50,000 bases of DNA from Prorocentrum cordatum (Eukaryota > Sar > Dinophyceae > Prorocentrales > Prorocentraceae). Location of the stretch: assembly GCA_963575745.1 (NCBI GenBank), contig CAUYUJ010021159.1, forward strand, positions 486,927 through 536,926, read 5' to 3'. How positions within the stretch are numbered: position 1 is the stretch's first letter; every line of letters starts with the position of its first letter. Of this stretch, positions 39,053-48,779 are shown piece by piece. The notes under the pieces are model-generated. The model saw only the letters and a list, made by a program, of their open reading frames with translations, was not told where the DNA came from and did no database searches. A program made the position numbers and the translations under genes.

Positions 39053-39325
39053 ATCAAAGCAATACATTAGAATGCAAAGCAGTTCAAAGCAACGCAAAGA
39101 CATGCAAACAAATGCAATGCACACCGACGCAACCTCATGTAATGCGACGATGCAAACCAGTGCAAAGCAGTGCCTTGCAGCGCATCGCAAAAAGCAAAGC
39201 AACAGCACAAAACCATGCATTGCAGTGCACAGCAACAGCACAAAGCCATGCATTGCAGAGCGTTGCATCGCATCGCCAAGCAGCGCGAAGCCATACACGA
39301 AGCACTGCAAAGCCATGCGGCGACG
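39020..39325 (+). repeat. Degenerate GCAAAGCAAT repeat
   Basis: Many variants of GCAAAGCAA and GCAATGCA spaced by about 10 bases for 300 bases. Confidence 0.85.
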
Positions 39326-39383
39326 GGCGGCGACGGGCTGCGGTCAGCCGGTCGAAGCGCCACCTGGGCCCAGATACTTAAGA

Positions 39384-39544
39384 TTAAGTCAGGCATGTCC
39401 CTCTGCAGGAAGAAAATTCCAAAATATTCAAAAAATAGTCAGCGGACCATTTACCCCGTATTTTTTTAAACACGTATGGTGTCTTGTTTCGTATTTCTAT
39501 TTTTTCGTCGGAAATCAGCCTGTCGGGGGACATGCCTGACTTAA
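39384..39544. mobile_element. Family B MITE, copy 4 (TTAA-bounded)
   Basis: 161 bp with ends TTAAGTCAGGCATGTCCC and, complemented, the same 18 bases. The best-preserved member. Interior AT-rich, with ATTTTTTCGTCGGAAATCAG before the right arm. Confidence 0.9.
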
Positions 39545-40216
39545 ACCTAAGAAGACGAGTAAGATCCCAGCAGTGCAAGCTCTGTTTGGGGAATTGCGTG
39601 CTCGCGTCTCTTTTCGGATCATGTCTGAGCGGGGCAGCTTCGTTCCCGCATGTTGCTTTTGACCGCATGAGATTCAAGAGGTGGCTCTTTAAATCTATGT
39701 TTCCCCGCCTGGATGTCTTCGGTGTGTAACAGGTGGTGTTCCCGTTGCAGTGTCGGCCCCATTTCAGGTCCTCGGTTTGCCCCCTTCCTTACCATTGTTC
39801 AGCATTTCTCTCTCGCCATAGCGCGGGCCACATGTCTGGATCCGATCACTTCCTCGTCGTTGTCGCACCACTCCTTTCCCATCCTCCGCCTTTCCCTTTT
39901 TTCTCCTGCTCCTTCCGTTCATCCTGTTCCTCATCCTAGTCCCTCGCTCCTCATCCTCATCCTCATCCCGCATCCTACTGCTACTCCTCGTTCCTCATCC
40001 CTCATCCCTTGTGTCCTCTTTTTTGTCCTCATGCTCCTCCGCCACATCCTCTCCCTCTTCCAATGCGCAGAGCTCGTCTTTCTGATTACGCATCGCACGA
40101 TGGGGTCACTTGGGTCACTTGGGGAACCCAGGTCAGCTAGGACACTATTGGCTGCCTGAGAACTTGTTGCGTCCAAAACCTGGATAGCAGAGCAGTCAGA
40201 GGGCCGGCACGAGGAC
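39545..40216. other. Unassigned, with a pyrimidine tract
   Basis: 39880-40071 is rich in TCCTCATCCTCATCC-type sequence and ends CAATGCGCAG, a possible acceptor at 40070. The rest shows nothing recognisable. Confidence 0.5.
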
Positions 40217-40489
40217 ATGGGTAGCCCAAAACTCGGACAGACGAGCAGTCTTGCACCTGGCCCCGACAACCTGAGGCGCCTGGAAGCTTGTTGGAGACGC
40301 GTGCAAGGAAGGCTGGCAGAGGAAGGCTGGCAGAGTGCCCGAGAAGCTTGCAAGCTCGCAATATGGGATCGGCGCGCGACCCCAGGAAGCGCTGTCCAGG
40401 AGCCTCGCGGCGCAAGTATTGGGAACGAGTGGGAAAAACGCTTCCGGGACAAGCTGCGACTTCCAGCAGGGCGCTGCGAGGCCCCTTGA
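40217..40489 (+). CDS. Candidate ORF or exon, unknown
   Basis: 90 codons from ATG 40217, open upstream to 40160. It reads NLRRLEACWRRVQGRLAEEG then WQSAREACKLAIWDRR, then NEWEKRFRDKLRLPAGRCEA and stops at TGA 40487-40489. Amphipathic and charged with no repeat, so it looks more protein-like than its surroundings. No family is recognised. Confidence 0.3.
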   Translation: MGSPKLGQTSSLAPGPDNLRRLEACWRRVQGRLAEEGWQSAREACKLAIWDRRATPGSAVQEPRGASIGNEWEKRFRDKLRLPAGRCEAP

Positions 40490-40639
40490 CCGGCAGCCGT
40501 GGGAAATGGTCGGCCTTCCCTTTCCTGCCAGATTCTAATGTGAAACCCTTTTCGTTCTCCAGCGAGCTTTCCAGGACCATCAACGCCATGGGAAGGAGAG
40601 GCTGGGAGGGGTAGGATATCGGACATGGCGCAGAAGCGT

Positions 40640-41230
40640 GCATCTAGCGTGCTGCCGCGTCCTGCTTTCTTGGGCCCCTTGCGAACCCTACCCCCGTGGA
40701 TCCAATCAACGCTGTGGTATCGGACGCCCCCGCCGGAATTCTCTTCCCTGCAGACATCGCAGGCCTAGAGGTTGACACGAACACCAAGGTCGGCGATGTG
40801 CCTCCACCGAGGGAAGACGATCCCAATCTCGGCGATTGTGGTAATATTCTGGCTGCCAAGGTGACCGAAATATTATCACCAACGCCGAAATCTAGGATCA
40901 TCTTTCCCCTGTGGAGGCACCCCCCTGCGTTGGTGTTGGTGCCCATTCCAAGGCCTCCAAAGACACGTTTTGAATTCGGGTCCCCAGCCAGGTGTTCATA
41001 AATCTGACCTGCAGGCGTGAGGTTCGCATGTGGCTTCCTCCTCCACACCCCCTCCTCGGCCTCGTCGTTGTCCTCCTCCTTCTCCTCTGTCCCTCCCGCC
41101 CTCTCTTCCTCCCGCCCCGCCCTTTTACTTGTTATATTCTTCCGTGAGTGAGCGCTGCTGGGGAGGAGCTTGTGGTGAAAAGAGTTCGTCATCCTCCTTG
41201 CTGTTTTTTCCGAAGAGATCCAGTTCAGTG
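40640..41230. other. Unassigned, open on both strands
   Basis: A plus frame (40696-41001; MDPINAVVSDAPAGILFPAD ...) and an overlapping minus frame (40644-41426; contains KMILDFGVGDNISVTLAARI) are both open and non-repetitive. I cannot decide which, if either, is coding. 41040-41120 is pyrimidine-rich. Confidence 0.3.
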
Positions 41231-41329
41231 TTTTGCCCGAGTCATTTCGTAAGGGCGGGAGTTCCGTCCTGAGTCGTATTGATATTGCCCTGGGAGCGCG
41301 AAGCAGACGAGCCCTCGATACATACGACT

Positions 41330-41690
41330 TGGAGAAACTTCCGACTTCAGTTTTGCCAAGACGTTGGAGGTCTGGTTCTCGGGCCATGCAGTCAGCCCGC
41401 ATGGCAAGTCTGGGCAATATTCCCAAGGGTACCTTGCATCCCCGCCTCCTCAGTCCATCCTATGCCACTCTCGCTGGCCGCGCTCGGCTCGAAAAGCTCC
41501 GAAATGGGCGTCCATGGCTCGTGCATCCTCATCGCGCATCCGGATGCCACGGGCCGATTGCAAATCTGGTGCCAAGTGGCCGCTCGAGACTATTCGGGCG
41601 CCCCTTCGACCGCTCTCGGCGAGGCGGGGCTGCTCGCAGGCAACATCCCGAGGCGAGAGAACCTCCGACAGCCAGCGAGACCCAGCGAAC
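41330..41690. repeat. Low-copy repeat shared with 36540-36740
   Basis: See 36540-36740 for the matched blocks. The two ends of this copy, GTTGGAGGTCTGGTTCTCGG and GCGAGAGAACCTCC, are loosely inverted. 41691-42034 is unassigned, with three GCGTAAG motifs. Confidence 0.5.
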
Positions 41691-42034
41691 TCCTGCTAGC
41701 AAGCTGGCTGCTCATGCTGTGGCCAGCCCGGGCGAGAGCTAGCTACAGACGCGGCGTTCAAATATCTGTCCCGCGCTCGGCCGTTGCATGGCCGTGCAAG
41801 CCGGGCTTCCGCGTGTGCAGCCCGCGCGCTGCCTCCTCAGAGGCTCCACGTGAGCTACGCGACACAAGCGGGGCCGTGTGCGCCGACGTTGGCGCGTGAG
41901 CTGCCCGCGTACGGTCGCGCGTAAGCGCCTTCGTCTCCAATGAGGCGTTCCGCGCTGGCGGCCTGCGTACGCCACCGCGTAAGGTCGCTTTGCCATCTCG
42001 CGTAAGACCCGTCGTCGCTCACATGCGAATCGAG

Positions 42035-42101
42035 CCGTGTGTGTATGTGTGTGTGTGTGTGTGTGTGCGTGTGTGCGTGTGTGCGTGTGTGTTTGTGTGT
42101 G

Positions 42102-42186
<85 letters not shown>

Positions 42187-42188
42187 GT
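42035..42188 (+). repeat. TG and TGCG microsatellite
   Basis: GTGTGT run, then a pure GTGC run from about 42113 to 42188. His/Thr/Arg or Val/Cys frames are artefacts. Confidence 0.95.
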
Positions 42189-42547
42189 GCCGGTTGCCTG
42201 GTCGCAGACAAAGACAGTCGGCGTGTTGTAGCCGTGCAGGGGATTGTAGCACAACCGCCCTCCTGGCACGTCCGCGATCTGCAGCTGCACGGAATTGTAG
42301 AAATAGATCGCCCACAGCTCTTGCGTCCAGAAGCTTGCGCGCCTTGGCCATTCTAGGTGGACCGCTCATTCGAGTCGCTGCACGAGTCGGAGCCGCCATT
42401 CATGTGTGGGGGGGTCCAATGTCCTCGGGCTGCTGTGCACGCGCGCCCCCGCCTGCAAATGCCTTTTCCCTTACCCCGCTCCAGTGTCGCTGCGCTGTGC
42501 CGTGAGAATCCACTGGGCCTCGCGCGCATTTGTGTGTTGAAACTTGG

Positions 42548-42668
42548 TATCGCTCGGACGTGTGCATTTTTCCTGCGGCGAGGACCATCGAGGAGCATTC
42601 TTGATCAATTGGCGAAAAAACCACGCACGAAACTGAAATAAGCACAGGGAATGGACGTCCGAGCGATG
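42548..42668. mobile_element. Family J MITE, copy 2
   Basis: 121 bp; ends TATCGCTCGGACGTGTGCA and, complemented, CCATCGCTCGGACGTCCATT. Interior GGACCATCGAGGAGCATTCT and AAAAAACCACGCACGAAAC. 42189-42547 before it is unassigned. Confidence 0.85.
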
Positions 42669-43427
42669 GCCAGAGAAATGTTTCCTTGGCAGGGTTATCC
42701 GCCACCAATTTCGGCGGGGGAGAGGCCTCGCATGCAACCGATGTTGGGTGATGGCGATGGCGAAGTCGATGATGGGTAGGCGTGGTTCGATTTTAGTATC
42801 CACGTGCGGTACGAGATATTGTGCATCACGCTCCCAACCCGCCCCCCCTCCGCTTCCTTGTACAACAGCCGGGGCGTTGGATTCGTGGGTATCTTCCCCG
42901 TCGCCACTCGCCGCCCCCCCTCCCTTCGATCCACCGACCCTTCCCCAAGGGCTGGCTCTCCCCCCCGAGCCGTATTCTGACGGCCCTGGGGGCCCAGCGG
43001 GGTCCCCCAGCACGCAGAACAACGCACTACCACAGAAGCCTGCCCCTCAGGAGGAGAAGGAGGAGGAGGAGACCAACGAGGAAATCGAGCGAGGAGAACG
43101 ATTGATTTTGCATCAAAGCATTGGAGGTCTGGGCCCCTTGTTCGCTGCCCGCCGCTTGCCACGCGGTCGTCCCAGCTCGCCCCGTTCTCTCGCCGGGGCG
43201 CGGCGCTCCTCTGGCCGGGGCCGCGGGCGCCGAGGTGCGAGGCGCCCCACGCCGAGGAGGAGCCCGCGCCAAGGGAGGAGGCTCCCAGGCTCCGGGCTCC
43301 GGGATCTCCAGGCCCGAGGTCCGAGGTCCGAGGGTGAGGGGTCCGAGGGGCCGACGGTTCGGAGGTCGAGGAAGTCCGACGGTTCGGGGGTCGAGGAGGT
43401 CCGATAGGGTCGAGGCTCCGTCCGCAC
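42669..43427. other. Unassigned stretch
   Basis: No repeat family or gene was recognised. A short GGTCCGAGG-type repeat lies at 43318-43400. Confidence 0.5.
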
Positions 43428-43609
43428 ATGCCCCGCCGCCGGCCGCGAGGCTCGCCCTACACAGCGCCGGGCGGGGCGCCGCGCGCCCTGCCCGCGGCGG
43501 CCCCCCCGGGGGAGGCCATGCAGGGCCGGCCCGCCCCGAGGGGCGCGCCGCGGGCTGCCGGGCGGGCGGGGCCCGCCGCGGCGCGCGGCGGCTACCCCGC
43601 GGCGGGCGA
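43428..43609 (+). CDS. Weak candidate proline/glycine-rich exon
   Basis: The frame from ATG 43428 reads RPRGSPYTAPGGAPRALPAA, APPGEAMQGRPAP and RGGYPAAGEA, like a low-complexity Pro/Gly/Ala protein. GC at codon position 3 is very high. 46424-46557 has a similar composition (DAAGYPPPQRPPPAGAAPPG). They could be exons of one gene or unrelated GC-rich DNA. Confidence 0.25.
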
Positions 43610-43765
43610 GGCTTCGGTCCACTTGACTCCACTTTACAATGCGTGGGCTAGATTCGAGCACGTGTTTGTAGTCTTGGGAGCCACCCTCTCCAGTCAGCCC
43701 GCTGGTCGCGGGGCTCCTCTTCCACCTGCTGACGACCTTCGAGGAGGCCAGTGCGCTCCTCTTGG

Positions 43766-43890
43766 TATCGTTCGGACGCGTGCATTTTTGTCTTCGGCGA
43801 GGGCAATCGAGGACCATCCTGGATCATCTGGCAAAAAAAACACACGCGCGAAACCGAAAAACATGCACGGGAATGGACGTCCGAGCGATC
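43766..43890. mobile_element. Family J MITE, copy 3
   Basis: 125 bp; ends ATCGTTCGGACGCGTGCATT and, complemented, ATCGCTCGGACGTCCATTCC. Aligns along its whole length with copy 2, 1.1 kb upstream. Confidence 0.87.
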
Positions 43891-44047
43891 CCGAGGCCTC
43901 CTCCACCTCCCACCTCCCCTTCCGGTTCCACCTCCTCGGGGGGCGCCGGTCGCGCCCGTCCTGGCTCGGGCAGGGCTCTGAGGCCACATCATGGCCCGAC
44001 GCCCTGGCGGTGCGGCCGCAAGGCCTGCGGGCACGGCGGAGCTTCGC

Positions 44048-44262
44048 GGGGCGGGCCCGTCGCCACTTTCGAGGGGTGCTGGTGGGTCCAGCGGAGTGAG
44101 GCACCGCGCAGATCTGAGCGGGACCTCGCCGTCCCTGGGGGGCTGCGATCTGCGAAACTGGCGCCACTTTCGAGGGCTGTTGGTGGGTCCAGCGGGGTGA
44201 GTGAGCCGCCGCGCAGACCTGAGCGGGACCTCGCCGTCGGCGAGGTCCCTGGGGGCCCCCCA
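44048..44262 (+). repeat. Two diverged satellite units
   Basis: GTCGCCACTTTCGAGGGGTG, CCTCGCCGTCCCTGGGGGG and GCTGCGATCTGCGAAACTGG match the 101-bp satellite at 13203-14760, though CCGCGCAGATCTGAGCGGG replaces the CGGGGACTCAGATTAGAC part. The end has a perfect 11-bp hairpin, GGGACCTCGCC/GGCGAGGTCCC at 44225-44249. Confidence 0.85.
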
Positions 44263-44444
44263 CTTTTCCCGGTGGACCCACGCAGCAGCAGTATGCCAAC
44301 GATGAGTGGTCCTGCGCTTTTCCACCTCTGAGGCAGCTCTTGCTGGTTTGGATTCTGGCGGGTCTGCTTGCGTGGAGGGGGGGCGGGGAGCGGGGGGGGG
44401 GCTCCGAGCCTCCTCCGATCTCACCTTCGAGGGCGCTTTTGTTG

Positions 44445-44577
44445 CAGGGGTGGACCTAAACGGTGTTTTGAGGATTTCCTGGGCAGTTGTCGTTTCGACT
44501 CAGTTTTGCGGGAAAGGCGGATTGAAGACAAAACGATGGAAAACGAAAACGAAAAACACCGTTTAGGTTCAGCCCTG
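44445..44577. mobile_element. Family G hAT-like MITE, copy 2, with target duplication
   Basis: 133 bp, ends CAGGGGTGGACCTAAACGGT and, complemented, CAGGGCTGAACCTAAACGGT. Exact 8-bp direct repeats TTTTGTTG flank it (44437-44444 and 44578-44585). 8-bp duplications and CAGGG termini are the hallmark of hAT transposons. The element is too short for a transposase. Confidence 0.92.
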
Positions 44578-44914
44578 TTTTGTTGTACAGTTTCGGGCAG
44601 TGTGCTTGCATGGAGGGGGGCCCTGCGGGGAGGGTTGGGGGGCGTGGCGAGGCCCAAGGGGAAACCTGGGCCCCACGCAAGTCGGGATTGGCTTGCGCCT
44701 GTTCGGCCGGGCCTGGGCGCCCAAGCTTTCCCGCCGCCCTCCGCCAGTGGCCCGGTAAGTACAGGCGGCACGAAACTCCCGGCTCACCGGGCCCCCGGCT
44801 TGTGCTCACCAGGCCCCCGGCTATCCCGAAGCGCTCACCGAGCCCCCCCCCTCCCCCCCCCCACATTTTTCACCCCAGCCGAGTTGGCCGGCCACAGCGA
44901 CGTCCACGGCCAGC

Positions 44915-45095
44915 CAGGTCGTCGTCGTGGTCGTCATTGACCACGACGACGACCAGCACGTCGACGACCACGATGGCGGCCCCGTAAGGGCGACGATCAC
45001 GATGACGATGACGACCAGCCTTCGCGACGACGGCGACGGCGACAGCGACCTGCTGGCGCGGCGGCGGCGACGACGACGACGACGGCGACGACCGG
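44915..45095 (+). repeat. GAC/CGAC-rich tract
   Basis: GACGACGACC and GACGATGACGA-type repeats. On the + strand they run into an open frame of mixed composition (RPAPPTPRAPGAREAGG, then VARLLSLVPEAAPDLAIASA, to about 45245), which might be an exon; the minus strand is open too, so I do not call it. Confidence 0.75.
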
Positions 45096-45575
45096 CCAGC
45101 TCCCCCGACCCCGCGCGCGCCGGGCGCCCGCGAGGCGGGCGGCAGTGCCGCGCCCGCGTCCCCTGCGCTCGCCCCGGGGGTCGCCAGGCTGCTGTCGCTG
45201 GTGCCCGAAGCGGCGCCCGACCTGGCGATCGCGTCGGCGAGGTCAGGGAACGCATCAGGGTCCAGGGCCCGTTTCAATCAAGACCCGTCTTCCCCATGCC
45301 AAGAGGTGCTGGGCGTAGGGGGGCGCACCCTTGCGGTGCTTCCACTGGTGGGCGTTTATTTCGCAATCGGCTAGGTCAGGGGAGCCGACCCAGATGAGGT
45401 ATTCCAGAAAGGACCTCGCCTTCGAGGGTCGAGGAAGTCGATGTCGCTTCCCCAGCGAAAGGCGGCGAAAGGCTGGCAGAAGGCAGCGAAAGTAAAAGAT
45501 GCGCCCGAAAGAGATGACAACACGTTTGGGTTCGGGGTTCAGGAACCCGCCGGGTGTCCGACGATCTGATTTTTC

Positions 45576-45603
45576 AAACTATCGCCACTAGTGGCGATAG
45601 TTT
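45576..45603. repeat. Perfect 28-bp palindrome
   Basis: AAACTATCGCCACT followed directly by its exact complement, with no loop. Similar to GAAACTGTCGCCACTT in the 101-bp satellite. 45250-45575 before it is unassigned. Confidence 0.95.
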
Positions 45604-45719
45604 CATCAGCGACACAGCTGTGTTGATGATGTGTCGCCAATTCCGGGTCGAGGTTCCCCCCTGGAGCCAGTTCCCCCCTACCCCCCCCGATTCGGTTCCC
45701 CTTCTTTGCCTTGTTCATT

Positions 45720-45931
45720 GGATGTCAGATCTTCCTGGCCGCGACCGGAAGGGATCGGTCGCTACCGATATCGCTGCAAAGTCTGGCGCTGGTCGCCACC
45801 TTCAAAATCGGTCGCGACCGACCGATCGCAACCAGCCGCGACCGATTTTGGAATCGGCCCCGATCCGCCGCGACCGATTCTGAGGGCCGACCGGCCTCCA
45901 CCGATCGCGACCTACAGAGATCTGGCATCCG
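45720..45931. mobile_element. Family C MITE-like element, copy 2
   Basis: Ends GGATGTCAGATCTTCC and, complemented, GGATGCCAGATCTCTG. Interior has repeated GGTCGCGACCGA and CGCGACCGATT motifs. Directly abuts a family D element. Confidence 0.8.
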
Positions 45932-45934
45932 ATG

Positions 45935-46130
45935 CTTCCAGGCCTCCGAGATGGGGTGCGAGTACATGGGGGTCGGAGGGTCGCGCCGCATCGCCGATGC
46001 AGCGGCGATGCGGCTCCATGCGGAGCCCGATCCCCATCCGCGCCGACGCCGCCGATGCCTCGGCGAGGCACCGGCGATGCCTCGGCGCTATGCGCCGGCG
46101 AGGCGGCGCGATCCTCCGAGAGCCCCTCGG
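45935..46130. mobile_element. Family D MITE, copy 3
   Basis: Left arm CCAGGCCTCCGAGATGGGGT and GGTCGGAGGGTCGCGCCGC; interior of GCCGATGC / GGCGATGC repeats; right side GCGCGATCCTCCGA, then diverged. Confidence 0.8.
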
Positions 46131-46652
46131 CTCGCACACCCTCTCTATGGTCAAGGGCGCGAAAAACGCCCCTAACCCGGTTTATGAGGCGCTGTGCGCT
46201 GAACCTCCTGTGGGCTGACAGGGTAAACCCTGCGTGATGTGCCGCGTCCTGGCGGCTCTAGGCTTTGGGAGTTCCCAGGAGGTTTACAGACCACGCACTT
46301 GTAACCCAGGGTAGGGTCGTTTTGTCATCCCTCAATATGGGGGGCCTCTGAGAGTGCTCGGAGAGTCCCCCGCCTCGGCGCCCCTCCGCGAGGTCGGCCC
46401 ACCCGCGGGGCCCCGGGGGCGGGGACGCCGCGGGCTACCCGCCGCCGCAGCGCCCGCCGCCCGCGGGCGCCGCGCCGCCCGGGGCCCCGCGCGCGGCGGG
46501 CGCCGCCGCGGGCGACGCGGGCCCGGACGGTCGGGCGTTGCCCCGCTCGGGGCCCCTCTAATAGCTATTTGGGCCATCCTGGCGACTGAGTTCGGCCCTC
46601 CTGACGACTATTCCTGGCCAGCTTGACGATTCATTTCGGCCGGCCTGACTGC
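46131..46652. other. Unassigned; weak proline-rich candidate exon
   Basis: 46424-46557 in one plus frame reads DAAGYPPPQRPPPAGAAPPG then APRAAGAAAGDAG, ending at TAA-free sequence into TAG; see the candidate at 43428. The remainder has no identifiable content. Confidence 0.3.
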
Positions 46653-46904
46653 TCTAGGCCTCCTATAGACGGGGTCCGAGTATAGACGTGGGGTCGGAGG
46701 ATCTCGCCGGCACCGCCGATGCATCGCCAGCGCGGCTCGAGGCGGAGCCCGATTTGCTTCACGGCGACGTCGCCGACGCATCGCCCACGTCGACGATGCA
46801 TCGCCGGTGCATCGCCGATCCATCGCCGATACATCGCTAATGTATCGGCGATGCGGCGCGATCCTCCGACCCCGTCTACTCGGACCCCATCTAGGAGGCC
46901 TCTA
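46653..46904. mobile_element. Family D MITE, copy 4 (best preserved)
   Basis: Left arm CTAGGCCTCCTATAGACGGG, GTCCGAGTATAGACGTGGGG, TCGGAGGATC; right arm GATCCTCCGACCCCGTCTAC, TCGGACCCCATCTAGGAGGC, CTCTAG. Arms of about 50 bp. Interior is TCGCCGATGCATCGCC-type repeats. Confidence 0.92.
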
Positions 46905-46940
46905 GCTACCGGGGGGCAACGTGATCCGGGATCAAGTCAT

Positions 46941-47135
46941 GGGAGCCTGCTTGGTATATCCTCTTGATTTTGTTTTCAGCATCGACTGGCGTCGATTAGC
47001 GTCTGGGAGTCGATGAGATAGCGCCGACTCAGCGTCGGCTAGCGTCGATGAGCGTCGATGCAGCGTCGATTCGCGTCGACAAGCGTCGATTAGCGTCGAT
47101 TCGCACGAGCCGACAACATGGTATGGGTGCTACCC
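46941..47135. mobile_element. Family E element, copy 3
   Basis: Ends GGGAGCCTGCTTGGTAT and, complemented, GGGTAGCACCCATACCAT. The interior is GCGTCGATTAGCGTCGATTC-type repeats. It lies between two family D copies. Confidence 0.85.
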
Positions 47136-47152
47136 AGGGACTACGTGATCAG

Positions 47153-47340
47153 TCTAGGCCTCCCAGATGGGGTCGGAGCCGATGTGGTCGGGGGATCGCG
47201 CCGCATCCCCGATGCATCGACGATGGGGCTCGATGCGGAGCCGATGCGTCGCCGACGTCGGGGATGCATCGCCGACACACCAGCGATGCGGCGCCATCCT
47301 CCGACCCCATCTGCTCGGACCCCCTATAGGAGACCCCTTA
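47153..47340. mobile_element. Family D MITE, copy 5
   Basis: Left arm TCTAGGCCTCCCAGATGGGG and GTCGGGGGATCGCGCCGC; right arm ATCCTCCGACCCCATCTGCT, CGGACCCCCTATAGGAGACC. Confidence 0.88.
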
Positions 47341-48575
47341 TCAGGGACGCAACGTTTGGAATCGAGGTTTGGAACATGCTTCCGGCAGTTCAAACACATC
47401 TCAAATCCAATGATAGGATTGTTCGGGTGTCCATTGTCGTGGCATCCACAGACCAGTGGGGGATGTTTCTTCTTTTTCGCGCGTGTCTCACTGGTTCTCG
47501 GCGTGTCTCGGGCGTCGGGGCGCGCTCCAGCGGCTGCGCCTCGCCACCCATCGCATCGCCCCGCCCCGCCGTCCAGGGGTCGGGGGGCGTCGAGAGCCTT
47601 GAGATGGGGGTCAGTGCAAACGGCGGTCGGGGCCGCTCAGGATTCGGACGCCGCATTCTGCATCGCAAGCGCGAGCGCTGGGGAGGCCCAGTGATCTCCG
47701 ACGACCTGTTGTTTTCAGCCTCGGCGTCTGTCCTTGATGTCGGCCTCTGGAGCCCGTCATCGGACCCCAGGACCCCAGGACCATCAGAAAAACTCGCCCA
47801 GGGGGAAAACGACACCTGTGGGGGAGGCGGGGATCTCCGGGGCCGCGCATGGGAAAAGACGCATCGGGCCTCTGGGGCCGGTCATTGAGAGAAATGCACA
47901 TCGTCGGATGCCTGGGGGTCTTGCCCTTTTCCCACTGTGTCTGGGCCTTTCCCCAGGACCGCTTTTCATCCTGAGTTGAGTTGTCACTCTCCAGGGATGA
48001 CTATCGTAGAAAAGTCGCCCGAGTGGGACCGGATTGGACAATTATATGTGTCAGGCGACTGAATGAGCGGCGCCCCGGTGCCTCCTCCCGTCCCCACGCG
48101 CGGCCGCCCTGTGGGGCGAACTGGGAGCTGCCTCTTGCCTCTTGCCTCTCCAGGGGCCCCCGAGGGCCATCGGAGTCCGAGGACGGCCCACTAGCAAGCG
48201 GAGGCGGGAGGGGGAGGGCGTGATATCCGGTCATCGACCACCTCTTTCACACCGGACATCGACCGCTTCGCGGCGCCGCTCTCGCTTCCCCGACAGGCCC
48301 CTGAAGCCACGGCCCGGACCTATCTGGGCGGTCCTGGCCTCAGATCGGGTGGACGAGGCAGGCGCCGGGACGCCTTCCGGGCGGAGACGAAGAAGGAAGG
48401 CACGGTCACCATGGAGGGCTTTTACTCATCCCCGGGTCGGTGCTGCTCTCCCGCGAAGGAGGCCTGAGGTCTCGCGTCTGCGCCTCATGCCCCCGCGGGC
48501 CGAGGTCTCAGCTTGCCGAGCGGCCGTGGGGACGTGTGGCGGCGATCCTGCTGGAGCCAGAGCGCAAAGCGTTTT
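47341..48575. other. Unassigned stretch
   Basis: Contains a GTGTCCATTGTCGTGGCATCCACA block at 47429-47452 shared with 22676-22699. No other repeat or gene is supported. Overlapping frames on both strands are open because of GC content. Confidence 0.45.
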
Positions 48576-48779
48576 TCAAGCAGTTGCGAAGCAGCTTGGC
48601 TCGCCTATAGGTCTACCAGAGAATGGTCTAAGAGCCTTGTGTGGCTTGCGCGAAATGTTAGTGGAACACTTCTGGCTGGGACTGTCTTGTTTGAACACAT
48701 CGGGTTTATGTTCTAAGAATATCGTCTTTGTTCTTAGCACATTTCTGGGTTCTGCGAACCTGTTGTGGTAGGCCCATGG
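48576..48779 (+). mobile_element. Family A introner-like element, copy 5, right end lost
   Basis: Starts TCAAGCAGTTGCGAAGCAG and keeps CTATAGGTCTACCA, GCGCGAAATGTTAG, CTGGGACTGTCTTGTTTGAA and TTCTAAGAATATCG, but breaks down after TGTTGTGGTAGGCCCATGG; the GGTCGGCCCCTGCTCAA end is missing. Confidence 0.82.

Noticed and set aside
44870-45277. Minus-strand frame MKRALDPDAFPDLADAIARS
   Set aside because: Protein-like at its start, but the + strand is equally open there and the rest is a GAC tract; no basis to choose.
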